Positions 37,393 to 49,975 of a stretch of DNA of 64,000 bases are shown here, in pieces. The stretch comes from Cryobacterium sp. N22 (GTDB lineage: Bacteria; Actinomycetota; Actinomycetes; Actinomycetales; Microbacteriaceae): assembly GCF_002929555.1 (NCBI RefSeq), contig NZ_PJJP01000039.1:558001-622000 (forward strand). The letters are read 5' to 3'. How positions within the stretch are numbered: position 1 is the first letter of the stretch; each line of letters opens with the position of its first letter. Position numbers and translations under genes: made by a program. The notes beneath the pieces are model-generated. The model did not search any database, was not told the origin of the DNA, and saw only the letters and a list, made by a program, of their open reading frames with translations.

Positions 37393-38322
37393 ATGGCTCA
37401 CGACGAGTCCCACGACATTCCTTTCGCCGTTCCCGGCGCGCCCGCTCCGACCGTGGGCAGGTACGACGTGAACGGATGCCGGCTGTACGCCGAGGTGCGC
37501 GGCACCGGCCCGTCACTGCTCATCATCGGCGCCGCCAGCGACGACGCCGAAATGTTCCGGCCGATCGCCGAGCGGCTGGCCGGGTTCACCGTGGTGACCT
37601 GGGATCCCCGCGGCACCGGGCGGAGCAGCCGGGAGGGCTGGCCGTGCGATTCGCACGCCCACGCCGACGATGCCGCCGCACTGCTGAATGGCCTCGGGCT
37701 CGCTCCGGCCGCGATCTTCGGCGCCAGCGCCGGCGGGATCGTGGCGGTGCGGCTCGCCGTGCGGCACCCCGACCTGGTTCGCCGGGTTCTCGTCTACGAG
37801 CCGGGCTTCTTTCGCACCACGGACGCCGGTACCGCTCTGCTCGCCAGCGTCACCCTCGCCGTGCGGGAGCACCTTCGGGACCACCCCGACGACTGGCTGG
37901 GCGCCTTGGCCGTGGTGGCCCGCGCCGCAGCACGGGACCAGGCCGCCGACCGGGACGGTTCCAACGATGACGGGGGCCGGGGGCCGCTCGACGCCCCGCC
38001 CGGGCTCGAGTGGTACATCGAACGCGGGGCGGCCCTGGCCGAGAACTTCATCCGCGACGACCTGCCGCGCACCGAGGAGTCCGTAGACGGCGCGGCCCTC
38101 AGGGCGACTCAGGCCGACCTCCACTTCGCCTCCGGCTCTGACTCGCCTCAGGTCTTCCGCGAGATCGCGAAGGCGTTGACGGCTCTGCGTCGGAGGCCGG
38201 GAACGGCCGATCCGCGCGAACCGGACCGGGTCGCCGGCGCCTCCCATCTCGCGTATCTCACCCCGGACCCGATCGCGCACTACATCCGCGCACGGTGTCT
38301 GCCCGTGCGTCCGGTCGACTAG
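37393..38322 (+). CDS. Alpha/beta hydrolase
   Basis: The 309-residue protein has the alpha/beta-hydrolase pattern: oxyanion region IIGAASDD, TWDPRGTGRSS, and nucleophile elbow GASAGG (Ser in AIFGASAGGIVAVRLA). A long cap-like insertion with acidic residues lies at ~150-235. The catalytic His is probably the one in VAGASHLAYL near the C-terminus. Substrate unknown; the group contains esterases and epoxide or haloperoxidase-like enzymes. Confidence 0.85.
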   Translation: MAHDESHDIPFAVPGAPAPTVGRYDVNGCRLYAEVRGTGPSLLIIGAASDDAEMFRPIAERLAGFTVVTWDPRGTGRSSREGWPCDSHAHADDAAALLNGLGLAPAAIFGASAGGIVAVRLAVRHPDLVRRVLVYEPGFFRTTDAGTALLASVTLAVREHLRDHPDDWLGALAVVARAAARDQAADRDGSNDDGGRGPLDAPPGLEWYIERGAALAENFIRDDLPRTEESVDGAALRATQADLHFASGSDSPQVFREIAKALTALRRRPGTADPREPDRVAGASHLAYLTPDPIAHYIRARCLPVRPVD

Positions 38323-38325
38323 CTC

Positions 38326-38464
38326 GCGAGTCGCCGCAAACGAACCCTTTGCGGCGCTTTGAGGGGGCACGCTGCCGCAAGTCGGTGCGGGGCCCCTCCG
38401 CGAGTCGCCGCAAACCCCCCCTTGCGGCGCGCTGAAGGGGCACTTTGCGGCAAGTCGATGCGGG
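38326..38464. repeat. Tandem pair of ~65-bp palindrome-containing repeats
   Basis: Two imperfect copies (38326-38391 and 38400-38464) each begin GCGAGTCGCCGCAAA and end GTCG-TGCGGG. Each contains paired elements such as GCCGCAAA with TTTGCGGC (first copy 38332-38354) and further TGCCGCAAGTC/TTTGCGGCAAGTC sequences, so each can fold into hairpins. They lie downstream of the hydrolase gene in a gene-free stretch (38323-38621). They resemble dispersed REP-like elements. Confidence 0.75.
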
Positions 38465-38572
38465 CGGGCCGCGCCGAGAGGCCAGTTGGTGCCCACTAAT
38501 GGCGGCGGAACGGGCCTCAAGTGGCTGCTCAGGGCATCCGCCATCATCGGCAGCCGGAGCGGGCTGGGCACG

Positions 38573-38606
38573 CCGAAGGGGCCAGTCGGATGACTGGCCC
38601 CTTCGG
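38573..38606. terminator. Perfect 15-bp hairpin downstream of ilvC
   Basis: CCGAAGGGGCCAGTC (38573-38587), a 4-base loop GGAT, and its exact complement (38592-38606). It lies 15 bases beyond the ilvC stop (minus strand) and so is placed to terminate the ilv operon; no T-run follows. Confidence 0.78.
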
Positions 38607-38621
38607 GAAAACGGGTACGGG

Positions 38622-40239
<1,618 letters not shown>

Positions 40240-40242
40240 GTA

Positions 40243-42072
40243 TTACTCCTCTTCCCAGGTGGGGGCGTGGTCCTTGGCGTACTGCACAAAGCTGTTGCTG
40301 ACGCCCTGCGGCACCATCGGCCACACCATGGCGTCGCGGCTGACGATGAAGTCGATCACCACGGGCCGGTCGTTGGTGGCCAGCGCGAGCTTGATCGCGT
40401 CGTCGACCTGGTCGGCGCTGGTGACCCGGATGCCCAGGGCGCCATACGCGTCGGCCATCTTCACGAAGTCGGGCACCATCGCGGTGCCGTGACCGGTGTT
40501 GAGGTCGGTGAAGGAGTGCCGGCCGTCGTAGAACAGTGACTGCCACTGGCGCACCATGCCGAGCGACGAGTTGTTGATGATCGCCACCTTGATCGGGATG
40601 TTGTTGATCGTGCAGGTGGCGAGCTCCTGGTTGGTCATCTGGAAGCAGCCGTCACCGTCGATCGACCAGACGACCCGGTCGGGTTCGGCGACCTTGGCGC
40701 CCATGGCCGCGGGCACGGAGTAGCCCATGGTGCCGGCTCCGCCGGAGTTGAGCCAGGAGTTCGGCCGCTCGTACTTGATGAACTGCGCGGCCCACATCTG
40801 GTGCTGGCCGACGCCGGCGGCGTAGACGCCCTCGGGGCCGGTGAGCTCGCCGATGCGCTTGATCACGTACTGCGGGGCGAGCAGGCCGTCGGCCGGTTCG
40901 CTGTAGCCCAGCGGGAACTTCTCGCGCAGGCCGTTGAGGTAGGTCCACCACTCGGTGATGTCGGGGGTCGTCGTGGTGATCGCCTCGCGGTAGGCCACGG
41001 CGAGGTCGGCGATCACGTCCTTGGCGTCACCCACGATGGGAACGTCGGCGGCCCGGATCTTGCCGATCTCGGCCGGGTCCACGTCCACGTGCACGATGGT
41101 GGCGTTCGGCGCGAACTCGCTCGCCTTGCCGGTGACCCTGTCGTCGAAGCGGGCGCCGAGGGCGATGATGAGGTCGGCCTCCTGCAGAGCCAGCACGGCC
41201 GAGACGGTACCGTGCATGCCGGGCATGCCCAGGTGCTGCTTGTGCGAGTCCGGGAACGCGCCGCGGGCCATCAGCGTGGTGACGATCGGCGTGCCGGTCA
41301 GCTCGGCCAGCTCGAGCAGTTCGGGTGAGGCCTGGGCGCGGATGACACCGCCGCCCACGTAGAAGACAGGCTTGCTGGCGCCGGCCAGCAGCGCTGCCGC
41401 GGCCTGCACCTGCTTGCCGTGCGCCTTGGTGATCGGCCGGTAGCCGGGCAGGTCGAGCTTGGGCGGCCAGATGAACGGCGCCTTCATCTGCTGGGCGTCC
41501 TTGGTGATGTCCACCAGCACCGGGCCGGGGCGGCCGGTGTTGCAGATCAGGAACGCCGAGGCGATGGCGGCGGGGATGTCTTCGGGCCGCTTCACCAGGA
41601 AGGAGTGCTTGGTGATCGGCATGGTGATGCCGACGATGTCGGCCTCCTGGAAGGCATCCGTGCCCATCAGGGTGGAGAACACCTGACCGGTGATCGCCAG
41701 CAGCGGCACCGAGTCCATGTAGGCGTCGGCGATGGCCGTGACCAGGTTGGTCGCGCCGGGACCGGAGGTGGCGATGGCGACCCCGACCCGGTTGCTCGAG
41801 GACGCGTAGCCCTCGGCGGCGTGGCCGGCGCCCTGTTCGTGGCGCACCAGGATGTGGCGGATGTCGTCCTGGTTCATCAGCTCGTCGTAGAGCGGGATGA
41901 CGGCGCCGCCGGGCAGCCCGAAGACGTCGGTGACGCCGAGCAGCTTGAGCGTGCGCAGGATCGCGCCGGAGCCGGTGAGGATCTCAGGCGTTCCTGACGC
42001 AGCGTCGGCCGCCGGAGCGGACGGCGCGCCGGGAGTCGGGGCGGATGGCACGGGCAAAGGTTCCGTGGTCAT
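40243..42072 (-). CDS. ilvB: Acetolactate synthase, large (catalytic) subunit
   Basis: The 609-residue ThDP enzyme condenses pyruvate with pyruvate or 2-oxobutyrate. Motifs: catalytic Glu in [19 protein letters not shown]-binding central domain (~215-370), and the ThDP site starting [15 protein letters not shown] and ending NNSSLG. An Ala/Pro-rich ~25-residue N-terminal extension precedes the core, as in other actinobacteria. It is followed by ilvN 3 bases later and preceded by ilvD 37 bases upstream. Confidence 0.97.
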   Translation of the reverse strand: MTTEPLPVPSAPTPGAPSAPAADAASGTPEILTGSGAILRTLKLLGVTDVFGLPGGAVIPLYDELMNQDDIRHILVRHEQGAGHAAEGYASSSNRVGVAIATSGPGATNLVTAIADAYMDSVPLLAITGQVFSTLMGTDAFQEADIVGITMPITKHSFLVKRPEDIPAAIASAFLICNTGRPGPVLVDITKDAQQMKAPFIWPPKLDLPGYRPITKAHGKQVQAAAALLAGASKPVFYVGGGVIRAQASPELLELAELTGTPIVTTLMARGAFPDSHKQHLGMPGMHGTVSAVLALQEADLIIALGARFDDRVTGKASEFAPNATIVHVDVDPAEIGKIRAADVPIVGDAKDVIADLAVAYREAITTTTPDITEWWTYLNGLREKFPLGYSEPADGLLAPQYVIKRIGELTGPEGVYAAGVGQHQMWAAQFIKYERPNSWLNSGGAGTMGYSVPAAMGAKVAEPDRVVWSIDGDGCFQMTNQELATCTINNIPIKVAIINNSSLGMVRQWQSLFYDGRHSFTDLNTGHGTAMVPDFVKMADAYGALGIRVTSADQVDDAIKLALATNDRPVVIDFIVSRDAMVWPMVPQGVSNSFVQYAKDHAPTWEEE

Positions 42073-42109
42073 GAGAGCAAATCCCTAAGTCGGTGACGGA
42101 TGGTGTCGA

Positions 42110-43804
<1,695 letters not shown>

Positions 43805-43810
43805 GCACAG

Positions 43811-43816
43811 AGTCTA
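43811..43816 (-). promoter_or_regulatory. -10 box for leaderless ilvD transcription
   Basis: TAGACT (minus strand) is 6 bases upstream of the ilvD ATG (43804), the spacing expected for a transcript that starts at the A of the start codon. There is no ribosome site between them. Leaderless genes are frequent in actinobacteria. Confidence 0.6.
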
Positions 43817-43820
43817 GAAC

Positions 43821-43851
43821 GTCGCGGGCGGCCGGGTGGCACGCCCGCGAC
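43821..43851. terminator. Terminator hairpin between otsAB and ilvD
   Basis: GTCGCGGGC (43821-43829) and its exact complement GCCCGCGAC (43843-43851) form a 9-bp stem with a 13-base loop, 18 bases beyond the otsAB stop. It separates the trehalose gene from the ilv operon on the same strand. Confidence 0.68.
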
Positions 43852-43868
43852 GCGCGGGGACCTGCTGG

Positions 43869-46037
43869 TTACGCCTGGCTTGCGCCGCGGAAGTCGGCCA
43901 GGAGCGCCAGCACCTGGGTGACCTCCTTCGGGCCCCGCACCCTGTAGCCGGCGAGCGTGGCGCCCGGTCCGATCTTGAGTCCGAGGTCGCCCTCGCCCAG
44001 CACCGTGAAGGCGTCTTCATCGGTGACGTCGTCGCCGGCGTAGAGCACCCTGTCGGCACCGGTGTGCGCCCGCAGGCGTTCGAGGGCGTCGCCCTTGGTG
44101 CTGGAGCGCACCGAGAACTCGAGAACGTTCTTGCCCTCGCGCACGGTGAGCGCCGGCAGCAGCTCGGCCAGCTGGTTGCGGGCCTCGCGCTGCACGGCCT
44201 GGCCATCCTGGGCGGTGGCCAGGCGGGTGTGCAGGGCCAGGCCGGCCGGCTTCTGCTCGAGCCAGGTGCCGAACACCGGCCCGGAGATGCGCTCGAGCAC
44301 CCGGGTGAGGGTGTCGAGATGCTCGAGTTCGGCGGGCACCAGGCCCAGTTCGATGCCGTTGTCGTCCAGCTGCACCTCGATGCCGTGCGACCCGGTGAGC
44401 AACACCTCGGTCTGCGGTTCGGCCACGTGCTTGAGGCTCACCAGCGCCCGGCCGGACACGAACGCGACACGCACGCCCGGCAGGTCGAGCAGCCGCTGCA
44501 CCACGTCGTGGGTGCCGTCGACGGCCCGGGCCTCTTCGGGCTCGTCGACGTGCGGCGCCAGGGTGCCGTCGAAGTCGAGGGCCACCAGGATGGTCTCGGC
44601 CGAGCTGATGTCCTTCAGTGCCGACACGAGGTTCTCCGGCACGCCGCTGGGCACGGCGGCCCCGCCGGTGAGGGTCTGCAGGAACGAGGCTGACCAGGTG
44701 GCCACGTCGTTGTCGAAGACCTTGCGGCGAAGCGCGCGCATCCGCCGGGTGCGTTCACGCTTGGGCATGGTCATGGCCTTCATGATCGACGCCTTCATGC
44801 CGTCGATGTCGTGCGGGTTGATCAGCACGGCCTGCTTGAGCTCGTCGGCGGCGCCGGCGAATTCGCTGAGCACGAGCACGCCGTCGCCGTCGTAGCGCAC
44901 CGCCACGTACTCCTTGGCGACGAGGTTCATGCCGTCGCGCAGCGCCGTGACGAGCATCACGTCGGCAGCCAGGTAGAGCGCCACCATCTCTTCCCGCGGG
45001 TAACCGTGGTGGTGGTAGCTGATGGCGGTGTGGCTGATGGTGGAGTAGTCGCCGTTGACGCGGCCGACGGCGAGTTCGATCTCGTCGCGCAGCTGCATGT
45101 AGGTGGCGACGCGCTCGCGGGACGGGCTGGCGACCTGCACGAGGGTGACGTCCTCGACGTTCAGCGTGCCGTCGGCGAGCAGCTCACCGAAGGCCTTGAT
45201 GCGGTGGCCGATGCCCTTGGTGTAGTCCAGGCGGTCCACGCCGAGCATGATCGTCTTGGGGTTGCCGAGGTCCTCGCGGATCTGGCGAGCGCGTTCCTGG
45301 ATCTCCGGTCGCTTGGCCATTTCCTCGTAGGCTTCGGCGTCGATCGAGATCGGGAAGTGCTTGGCGATGACGCGGCGGTGCTGGCCGTTCTGGCTGGGCA
45401 CGTCCACGGCGACACCGCGGGTGGCGTAGCCGAACAGGCGGCGCACGGCGCGGGAGAAGTTGCCGGCATCCGCCAGTCGCTGGAACCCGATGAGGTCGGC
45501 GCCGAGCAGGCCGTCGAGGATCTGCTTGCGCCACGGCAGCTGGGCGAAGATGCCGTAGGGCGGGAACGGGATGTGGTTGAAGAAGCCGATCACGAGGTCG
45601 GGCCGGGCGTCGCGGAGCATCCGCGGCACCAGCTGCAGCTGGTAGTCGTGTACCCAGACCGTGGCGCCGGGCGCTGCGGATGCGGCGGCCGCTGTGGCGA
45701 ACCGGCGGTTGACCTGCACGTAGGCCTCCCACCATTCACGGTGGTAGCTGGGCGAGGCGATCACGTCGTGGTAGAGCGGCCACAGGGTGTCGTTGGAGAA
45801 GCCCTCGTAGTAGAGCTCGAGGTCTTCGGTGCTCAGCCGAACGGGCACGATCGAGATGCCGTCGTTTTCGAAGGGCTCGAATTCGCGGTCGGCCACGCCG
45901 GGCCAGCCCACCCACGCGCCGTCGGAGGCGCGCATCATCGGCTCGAGCGCGGTGACCAGGCCACCGGGCGAGGTGCGCCAGCTTTCGGTGCCGTCCTCGG
46001 CGAGTTCGTAGTCGACCGGAAGCCGGTTGGAGACCAC
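43869..46037 (-). CDS. otsA-otsB: Fused trehalose-6-phosphate synthase/phosphatase
   Basis: The protein joins OtsA (GT20; SNRLPVDYELAEDG, GWPGV, LGVDRLDYTKGI, REGMNLVAKEY-type segment RDGMNLVAKEY, LSEFAGAADEL, to ~residue 460) to OtsB, a HAD phosphatase (VALDFDGTLAPHVDEP, ~490-722, ending with DDVTDEDAF and VRGPKEV). Both steps of trehalose synthesis are in one chain. The start is uncertain: GTG 46037 begins inside the conserved FDLVVVSNR strand, yet the frame upstream (to a TGA at 46140-46142) contains no ATG, GTG or TTG. The upstream sequence still reads like coding DNA. Confidence 0.92.
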   Translation of the reverse strand: MVSNRLPVDYELAEDGTESWRTSPGGLVTALEPMMRASDGAWVGWPGVADREFEPFENDGISIVPVRLSTEDLELYYEGFSNDTLWPLYHDVIASPSYHREWWEAYVQVNRRFATAAAASAAPGATVWVHDYQLQLVPRMLRDARPDLVIGFFNHIPFPPYGIFAQLPWRKQILDGLLGADLIGFQRLADAGNFSRAVRRLFGYATRGVAVDVPSQNGQHRRVIAKHFPISIDAEAYEEMAKRPEIQERARQIREDLGNPKTIMLGVDRLDYTKGIGHRIKAFGELLADGTLNVEDVTLVQVASPSRERVATYMQLRDEIELAVGRVNGDYSTISHTAISYHHHGYPREEMVALYLAADVMLVTALRDGMNLVAKEYVAVRYDGDGVLVLSEFAGAADELKQAVLINPHDIDGMKASIMKAMTMPKRERTRRMRALRRKVFDNDVATWSASFLQTLTGGAAVPSGVPENLVSALKDISSAETILVALDFDGTLAPHVDEPEEARAVDGTHDVVQRLLDLPGVRVAFVSGRALVSLKHVAEPQTEVLLTGSHGIEVQLDDNGIELGLVPAELEHLDTLTRVLERISGPVFGTWLEQKPAGLALHTRLATAQDGQAVQREARNQLAELLPALTVREGKNVLEFSVRSSTKGDALERLRAHTGADRVLYAGDDVTDEDAFTVLGEGDLGLKIGPGATLAGYRVRGPKEVTQVLALLADFRGASQA

Positions 46038-46215
46038 GACCAGGTCGAAGTGACCGGGCGCGACAGAATCGGGACCGGGCTCTGCGTTGGTTTCCGGTGC
46101 GGTGTCTGGTGCGGTGGTGTCTGCTGCGATTTCGATGACTCATCCATTCCGGTGCCCGCCTTTGCGGTGCACCTGGCTGCCCCTCGAGGTTACCAGCGAA
46201 GGCTATGCTGACGCC

Positions 46216-47010
46216 GTGATTCGCATCGGCATGAGCTCCACCTGCGTCTACCCGCTTCCGTTGGAAGACGCGTTCCGGTTGGCGAAGCTGGCCGGTTTCG
46301 ACGGCGTCGAGATCATGGTCACCCGCGACGAGGCCACCCAGGATGCGGCGGCGTTGATGGCGCTGTCGGAGCGGTACGGCCTGCCGATCTTCTCGATTCA
46401 CGCCCCGGTGTTGCTGCTCACCCACTTCGTCTGGGGCCGGGACCCCAAGGTGAAGCTGGAGAAGTCAGCCGAGCTCGCCGGGCTGGTCGGCGCATCGACG
46501 GTGGTGGTGCATCCGCCGTTTCGGTGGCAGGCCGGCTATGCGGAGGACTTTCTCGACATCGTGCGCGAGTTGGGCGCCGTCACGGGGCAACAGATCGCCG
46601 TCGAGAACATGTTCCCGTGGAAGATCGGCGGGCGGGGCGTCAAGGCATACTCCCCCGGCTGGGACACCACGGTGATGGACTGCGCCGCGGTGACCCTGGA
46701 CTTCTCGCACTGTGCGCTGAGCGGCCAGGACAGCCTCGCCATGGCCACAGCCCTGGGCGAGCGACTGCGCCACGTGCACCTCTGCGACGGTTCCGGCTCC
46801 CTCGATGAGGGCCGGGTCTTCGACGAACACCTGCTGCCCGGACACGGCACCGAGCCGGTGGCCGAGGTGCTGCAGAACCTCGCCGCGGTGAGCTGGGACG
46901 GCACCATCGTGGCCGAGGTGAACACCCGGACCGCCCGCACCGAGCCGGAGCGCCTGGCCATGCTCGCCGAGACCCTCGCCTTCGCCCGCCACCACACCCG
47001 CGAACTGTGA
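46216..47010 (+). CDS. Sugar phosphate isomerase/epimerase family protein (AP endonuclease 2-like TIM barrel)
   Basis: GTG 46216 (VIRIGMSSTCVYPLPLE) is 6 bases after a TATGCT -10 box (46204-46209), suggesting a leaderless transcript. The 264-residue TIM-barrel protein has metal-ligand-type segments IFSIHAPVLLLTH, VVVHPPF, AVENMFPWKIG, TLDFSHCALSG, HVHLCDGSGS, and EHLLPGHGTEPV. Members isomerise sugars or inositol-derived keto compounds, and some act in DNA repair; the substrate is unknown. It is divergent from otsAB. Confidence 0.87.
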   Translation: MIRIGMSSTCVYPLPLEDAFRLAKLAGFDGVEIMVTRDEATQDAAALMALSERYGLPIFSIHAPVLLLTHFVWGRDPKVKLEKSAELAGLVGASTVVVHPPFRWQAGYAEDFLDIVRELGAVTGQQIAVENMFPWKIGGRGVKAYSPGWDTTVMDCAAVTLDFSHCALSGQDSLAMATALGERLRHVHLCDGSGSLDEGRVFDEHLLPGHGTEPVAEVLQNLAAVSWDGTIVAEVNTRTARTEPERLAMLAETLAFARHHTREL

Positions 47011-47080
47011 CTTAAGCACCTAGAACTCGAGTTTTTTGGGGCTTTGCTCGCAGTTCGCGGGGTTGGGCTACCGTGTAGCC

Positions 47081-47290
47081 ATGCGAAAGTTCTTGTTCAA
47101 CACCGCAATGATCAGCGTCGTCGTCGGCGGCTGGCACATTCTGCAGGCCACTAAGAACGGTCCGCGGGACTGGCGCCTCGTGCTCACCTGGATCGGCTGG
47201 GGGCTGAGTGTCGCGGTCGCCGTCGGCAACGTCGTGAAGGACGCCGACGAGAAATCAGTGCCGGGCGCCACGGCAGCGAGAGTGAATTAG
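47081..47290 (+). CDS. Small membrane protein
   Basis: ATG 47081 gives a 69-residue product (MRKFLFNTAMISVVVGGWHI) with two hydrophobic segments (about residues 5-23 and 33-52) and a polar C-terminus. A TACCGT element about 7 bases before the ATG may be a -10 for a leaderless transcript. No family recognised. It stands alone between longer plus-strand genes. Confidence 0.55.
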   Translation: MRKFLFNTAMISVVVGGWHILQATKNGPRDWRLVLTWIGWGLSVAVAVGNVVKDADEKSVPGATAARVN

Positions 47291-47395
47291 CGGGCATCCT
47301 TCCGCGAGTCCCCGTTCTGCGGCGTGTCCCCCCTGTTTTCGGGGTAGAGAAGGCGAAACTGGTCTTCTCGCGTTGTTAGCAGAAAGGGGCTCACG

Positions 47396-47860
47396 ATGTT
47401 CGGTCGTAGACGTCGCACCGCACCCGTCATCCAGGCCCCGGTTGCACCCGCTCCGGCAGAGCTCAGCCGCGCCGAGGTCTTCGAACACCTCCACGCCGCG
47501 CTGGCAGATCTCGTCGGCGCCGACGGAGCCTGGACCCTGGTCCCCCGCCGGGCCGACGACACCGATGTGATCTTCCACGGGCTCAAGGCCCACCAGATCG
47601 CCGAGACCCTCACCGAACTCCTGGCCGCCGAGACGATGCGCCTGCGCACCGACACCCCGGCAGCGCCCCGCAACATCGCCGAGCCCCGCACCGACACTCC
47701 GGTGGACGGCATCACCGCCGTCAGCACCGGCGCCCTCCTCGTGTCCTCCGGTGCGGCGCCGACCGCCCTGCCCTGGAACCCGGCTCCGATCTCGGTGTGG
47801 GCCGAACCGACGTCCGGCGCCCGCGCCGAACCGGCCACGGTCAGTCGCCTCGTCGCCTAG
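47396..47860 (+). CDS. Hypothetical Ala/Pro-rich protein
   Basis: ATG 47396 is preceded by AGAAAGG. The 154-residue product starts MFGRRRRTAPVIQAPVAP, has a folded-looking central part (~24-90, VFEHLHAALADLVGADGAWTLVPRR) and a Thr/Ala/Pro-rich tail. It is soluble, with no signal peptide. No family recognised; codon use is normal for this genome. Confidence 0.6.
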   Translation: MFGRRRRTAPVIQAPVAPAPAELSRAEVFEHLHAALADLVGADGAWTLVPRRADDTDVIFHGLKAHQIAETLTELLAAETMRLRTDTPAAPRNIAEPRTDTPVDGITAVSTGALLVSSGAAPTALPWNPAPISVWAEPTSGARAEPATVSRLVA

Positions 47861-47914
47861 AGTCCGGAGCTGGGCCTCCAGCTGCCGCACGCGTCGCTGT
47901 GTGAGGATGACTGC

Positions 47915-49873
47915 ATGGCGCTGCACATCGAGGACTATGCACTGATCAGCGACTGCCATTCGGCCGCGTTGGTGGGCCGTGACGGCAGCATCGATTGGCT
48001 GTGTCTGCCCCGCTACGACTCCGCGTCAATGTTCGGCGCCCTCCTGGGCTCCGAAGAGCAGGGCCGCTGGTTGCTGGCCCCCGCCGACCCGGCGGCCACC
48101 TGCACCCGGTCCTACCTGGGTGAGAGCTTCGTCCTCTCCACAGTCTGGACGACGACGACCGGGACCGTGGAAGTGGTCGATTTCATGCCACACGGCGACG
48201 GCCGCGCCGACGTCGTGCGCACCGTGCGCGGGCTCACCGGACACGTCGAGCTGATCCAGGACCTGCGCTTGCGGTTCGGCTACGGAGCCACAGTGCCCTG
48301 GGTGCGGCAGCTTCGCCACGAGCACTCCCCCGGACTCATCGCCGTCGCCGGCCCCGACGCAGTCGTGCTGCGCGGGCCCGCCCTGCACGCCTCCGACCAC
48401 CGGCACGAGGCCCGCTTCACGGTCACGGCGGCCGAGACTGTCACCATCCAACTCACCTGGTACCCCTCGCACCTGCCGCTTCCGCAGGCCCTGAACATTC
48501 CGCAGGTCTACAGCGAAACCTTGGCCTGGTGGGCGGGCTGGGCGGACAGCTGCACCCACGACGGGCCGTTCCGCGCCGCCGTCGTGCGCTCGCTGCTGGT
48601 GCTGCGCGCCCTCACCCACGAGACGACTGGCGGCATCGTCGCGGCGGCCACCACCTCGCTTCCTGAACTCATCGGCGGCACCCGCAACTGGGACTACCGA
48701 TACGTGTGGCTCCGCGATGCGTCGCTCACCCTCGAGGTGCTGCTCTCCCACGGCTACGAGGCCGAAGCCGAATCCTGGCGGGGCTGGCTGCTGCGGGCGA
48801 TCGCCGGGGACCCCAACGACCTGCAGATCATGTACGGCCTGGCCGGCGAACGCTACCTGCCCGAGCGGGAACTGACCAGCCTGCCCGGCCATCGCGGATC
48901 TGGGCCCGTGCGGGTGGGCAACGGCGCCGTCAGCCAGTTCCAGTCCGACGCGGTCGGCGGGGTGATGATCGCCCTGCACGAAGCCCGCGGCGCCGGAGTG
49001 GAGGAAACCGAGTTTTCCTGGCCGCTGCAGCTGTCACTGATGACCTACCTCGAAGCGAACTGGCATCGGCCCGATCAGGGTATCTGGGAGGTGCGCGGGC
49101 CCGCTCGGGAATTCACCCACTCCCGGGTGATGGTGTGGGCTGCCTTCGACCGGGCGGTCCGGGGCGTGACCGAGTACGGCCTGCCCGGACCGGTCGACCG
49201 GTGGCGACGCATCCGTGACGAGGTGCGGAGCGACATCGAGGAGCGCGGCTACAACGCGGCCCGCGGCTGCTACACACAGTATTTCGGCGGCGAAGAGGTC
49301 GACGCGTCACTGCTCGTGCTCTCCCAGGTGGGCTTCTGCGAGGCCACGGATGCGCGCATGCTCGGCACCGTGCGCGCCATCGAGGCCGATCTGCTGCGAG
49401 ACGGCCTCGTGCTGCGCTACACGACCCATCCGGCTCTCGACGGCCTCGACGCCGGTGAGCATCCCTTCCTGGCGTGCTCGTTCTGGCTGGTCGAACAGTA
49501 CGCGGCGTCCGGCCGCGTCGACGATGCGCAGGCGCTGATGACCCGGCTTGTCGGCCTCTCCAACGACGTCGGACTGCTCTCCGAGGAATACGACGTGACA
49601 ACGGGGCATCACGCCGGGAACACCCCTCAGGCCCTCACCCACCTGGCTCTGGTGCGCGCGGCCGACGCCATCGTCGTGGCCGAGGACCGACGGGCCGGAT
49701 CAGGTCGAGCTGCTGCTACCGCGGTTTCGGGTGGCCGCGCCGTAGATGAGCAGCACGATGATCGACCCGAGAATGGCGATCACCCAGGTGCGCAGGTCGA
49801 AGAACGACCCCATGTCGACCCCGAAGATCAGGCCGGCCAGCCAGCCGCCCAGCAACGCGCCGACCACACCTAG
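47915..49873 (+). CDS. GH15 family glycoside hydrolase (glucoamylase/trehalase-like), with an antisense-derived C-terminal extension
   Basis: The protein starts MALHIEDYALISDCHSAALVGRDGSIDWLC and follows the bacterial GH15 pattern throughout: RNWDYRYVWLRDASLTLEVLL, ELTSLPGHRGSGPVRVGN, the second catalytic-type region in LLSEEYD, then GNTPQALTHLALVRAA. Mycobacterial relatives are trehalases; glucan hydrolysis is also possible. The normal end of the family is about base 49690. The frame has no stop there and continues ~60 codons in low-complexity, Gln/Asp/Arg-rich sequence, which lies antisense to the GlsB-type gene. A lost stop codon or deletion is likely. Confidence 0.9.
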   Translation: MALHIEDYALISDCHSAALVGRDGSIDWLCLPRYDSASMFGALLGSEEQGRWLLAPADPAATCTRSYLGESFVLSTVWTTTTGTVEVVDFMPHGDGRADVVRTVRGLTGHVELIQDLRLRFGYGATVPWVRQLRHEHSPGLIAVAGPDAVVLRGPALHASDHRHEARFTVTAAETVTIQLTWYPSHLPLPQALNIPQVYSETLAWWAGWADSCTHDGPFRAAVVRSLLVLRALTHETTGGIVAAATTSLPELIGGTRNWDYRYVWLRDASLTLEVLLSHGYEAEAESWRGWLLRAIAGDPNDLQIMYGLAGERYLPERELTSLPGHRGSGPVRVGNGAVSQFQSDAVGGVMIALHEARGAGVEETEFSWPLQLSLMTYLEANWHRPDQGIWEVRGPAREFTHSRVMVWAAFDRAVRGVTEYGLPGPVDRWRRIRDEVRSDIEERGYNAARGCYTQYFGGEEVDASLLVLSQVGFCEATDARMLGTVRAIEADLLRDGLVLRYTTHPALDGLDAGEHPFLACSFWLVEQYAASGRVDDAQALMTRLVGLSNDVGLLSEEYDVTTGHHAGNTPQALTHLALVRAADAIVVAEDRRAGSGRAAATAVSGGRAVDEQHDDRPENGDHPGAQVEERPHVDPEDQAGQPAAQQRADHT

Positions 49874-49975
49874 CAGCAGGGTCACGAACCAGCCGCCACC
49901 CTGCGTGCCGGGCAGGATCAGCTTGGCCAGGGCGCCGGCCAGTAGGCCGAGCAGGAGAAATCCGAAGAAACCCAT
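49700..49975 (-). CDS. GlsB/YeaQ/YmgE family stress-response membrane protein
   Basis: The 91-residue product from ATG 49975 (ribosome site GGAAGG) has three hydrophobic helices and the family pattern: GFFGFLLLGLLAGALAKLILPG, GGGWFVTLLLGVVGALLGGWLAG, then FFDLRTWVIAILGSIIVLL. The family is often induced by envelope or osmotic stress. Its last 174 bases are overlapped by the opposite-strand extension of the GH15 frame. It is the more conserved of the two in the overlap, so the overlap should be read as an extension of the GH15 gene. Confidence 0.88.
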   Translation of the reverse strand: MGFFGFLLLGLLAGALAKLILPGTQGGGWFVTLLLGVVGALLGGWLAGLIFGVDMGSFFDLRTWVIAILGSIIVLLIYGAATRNRGSSSST

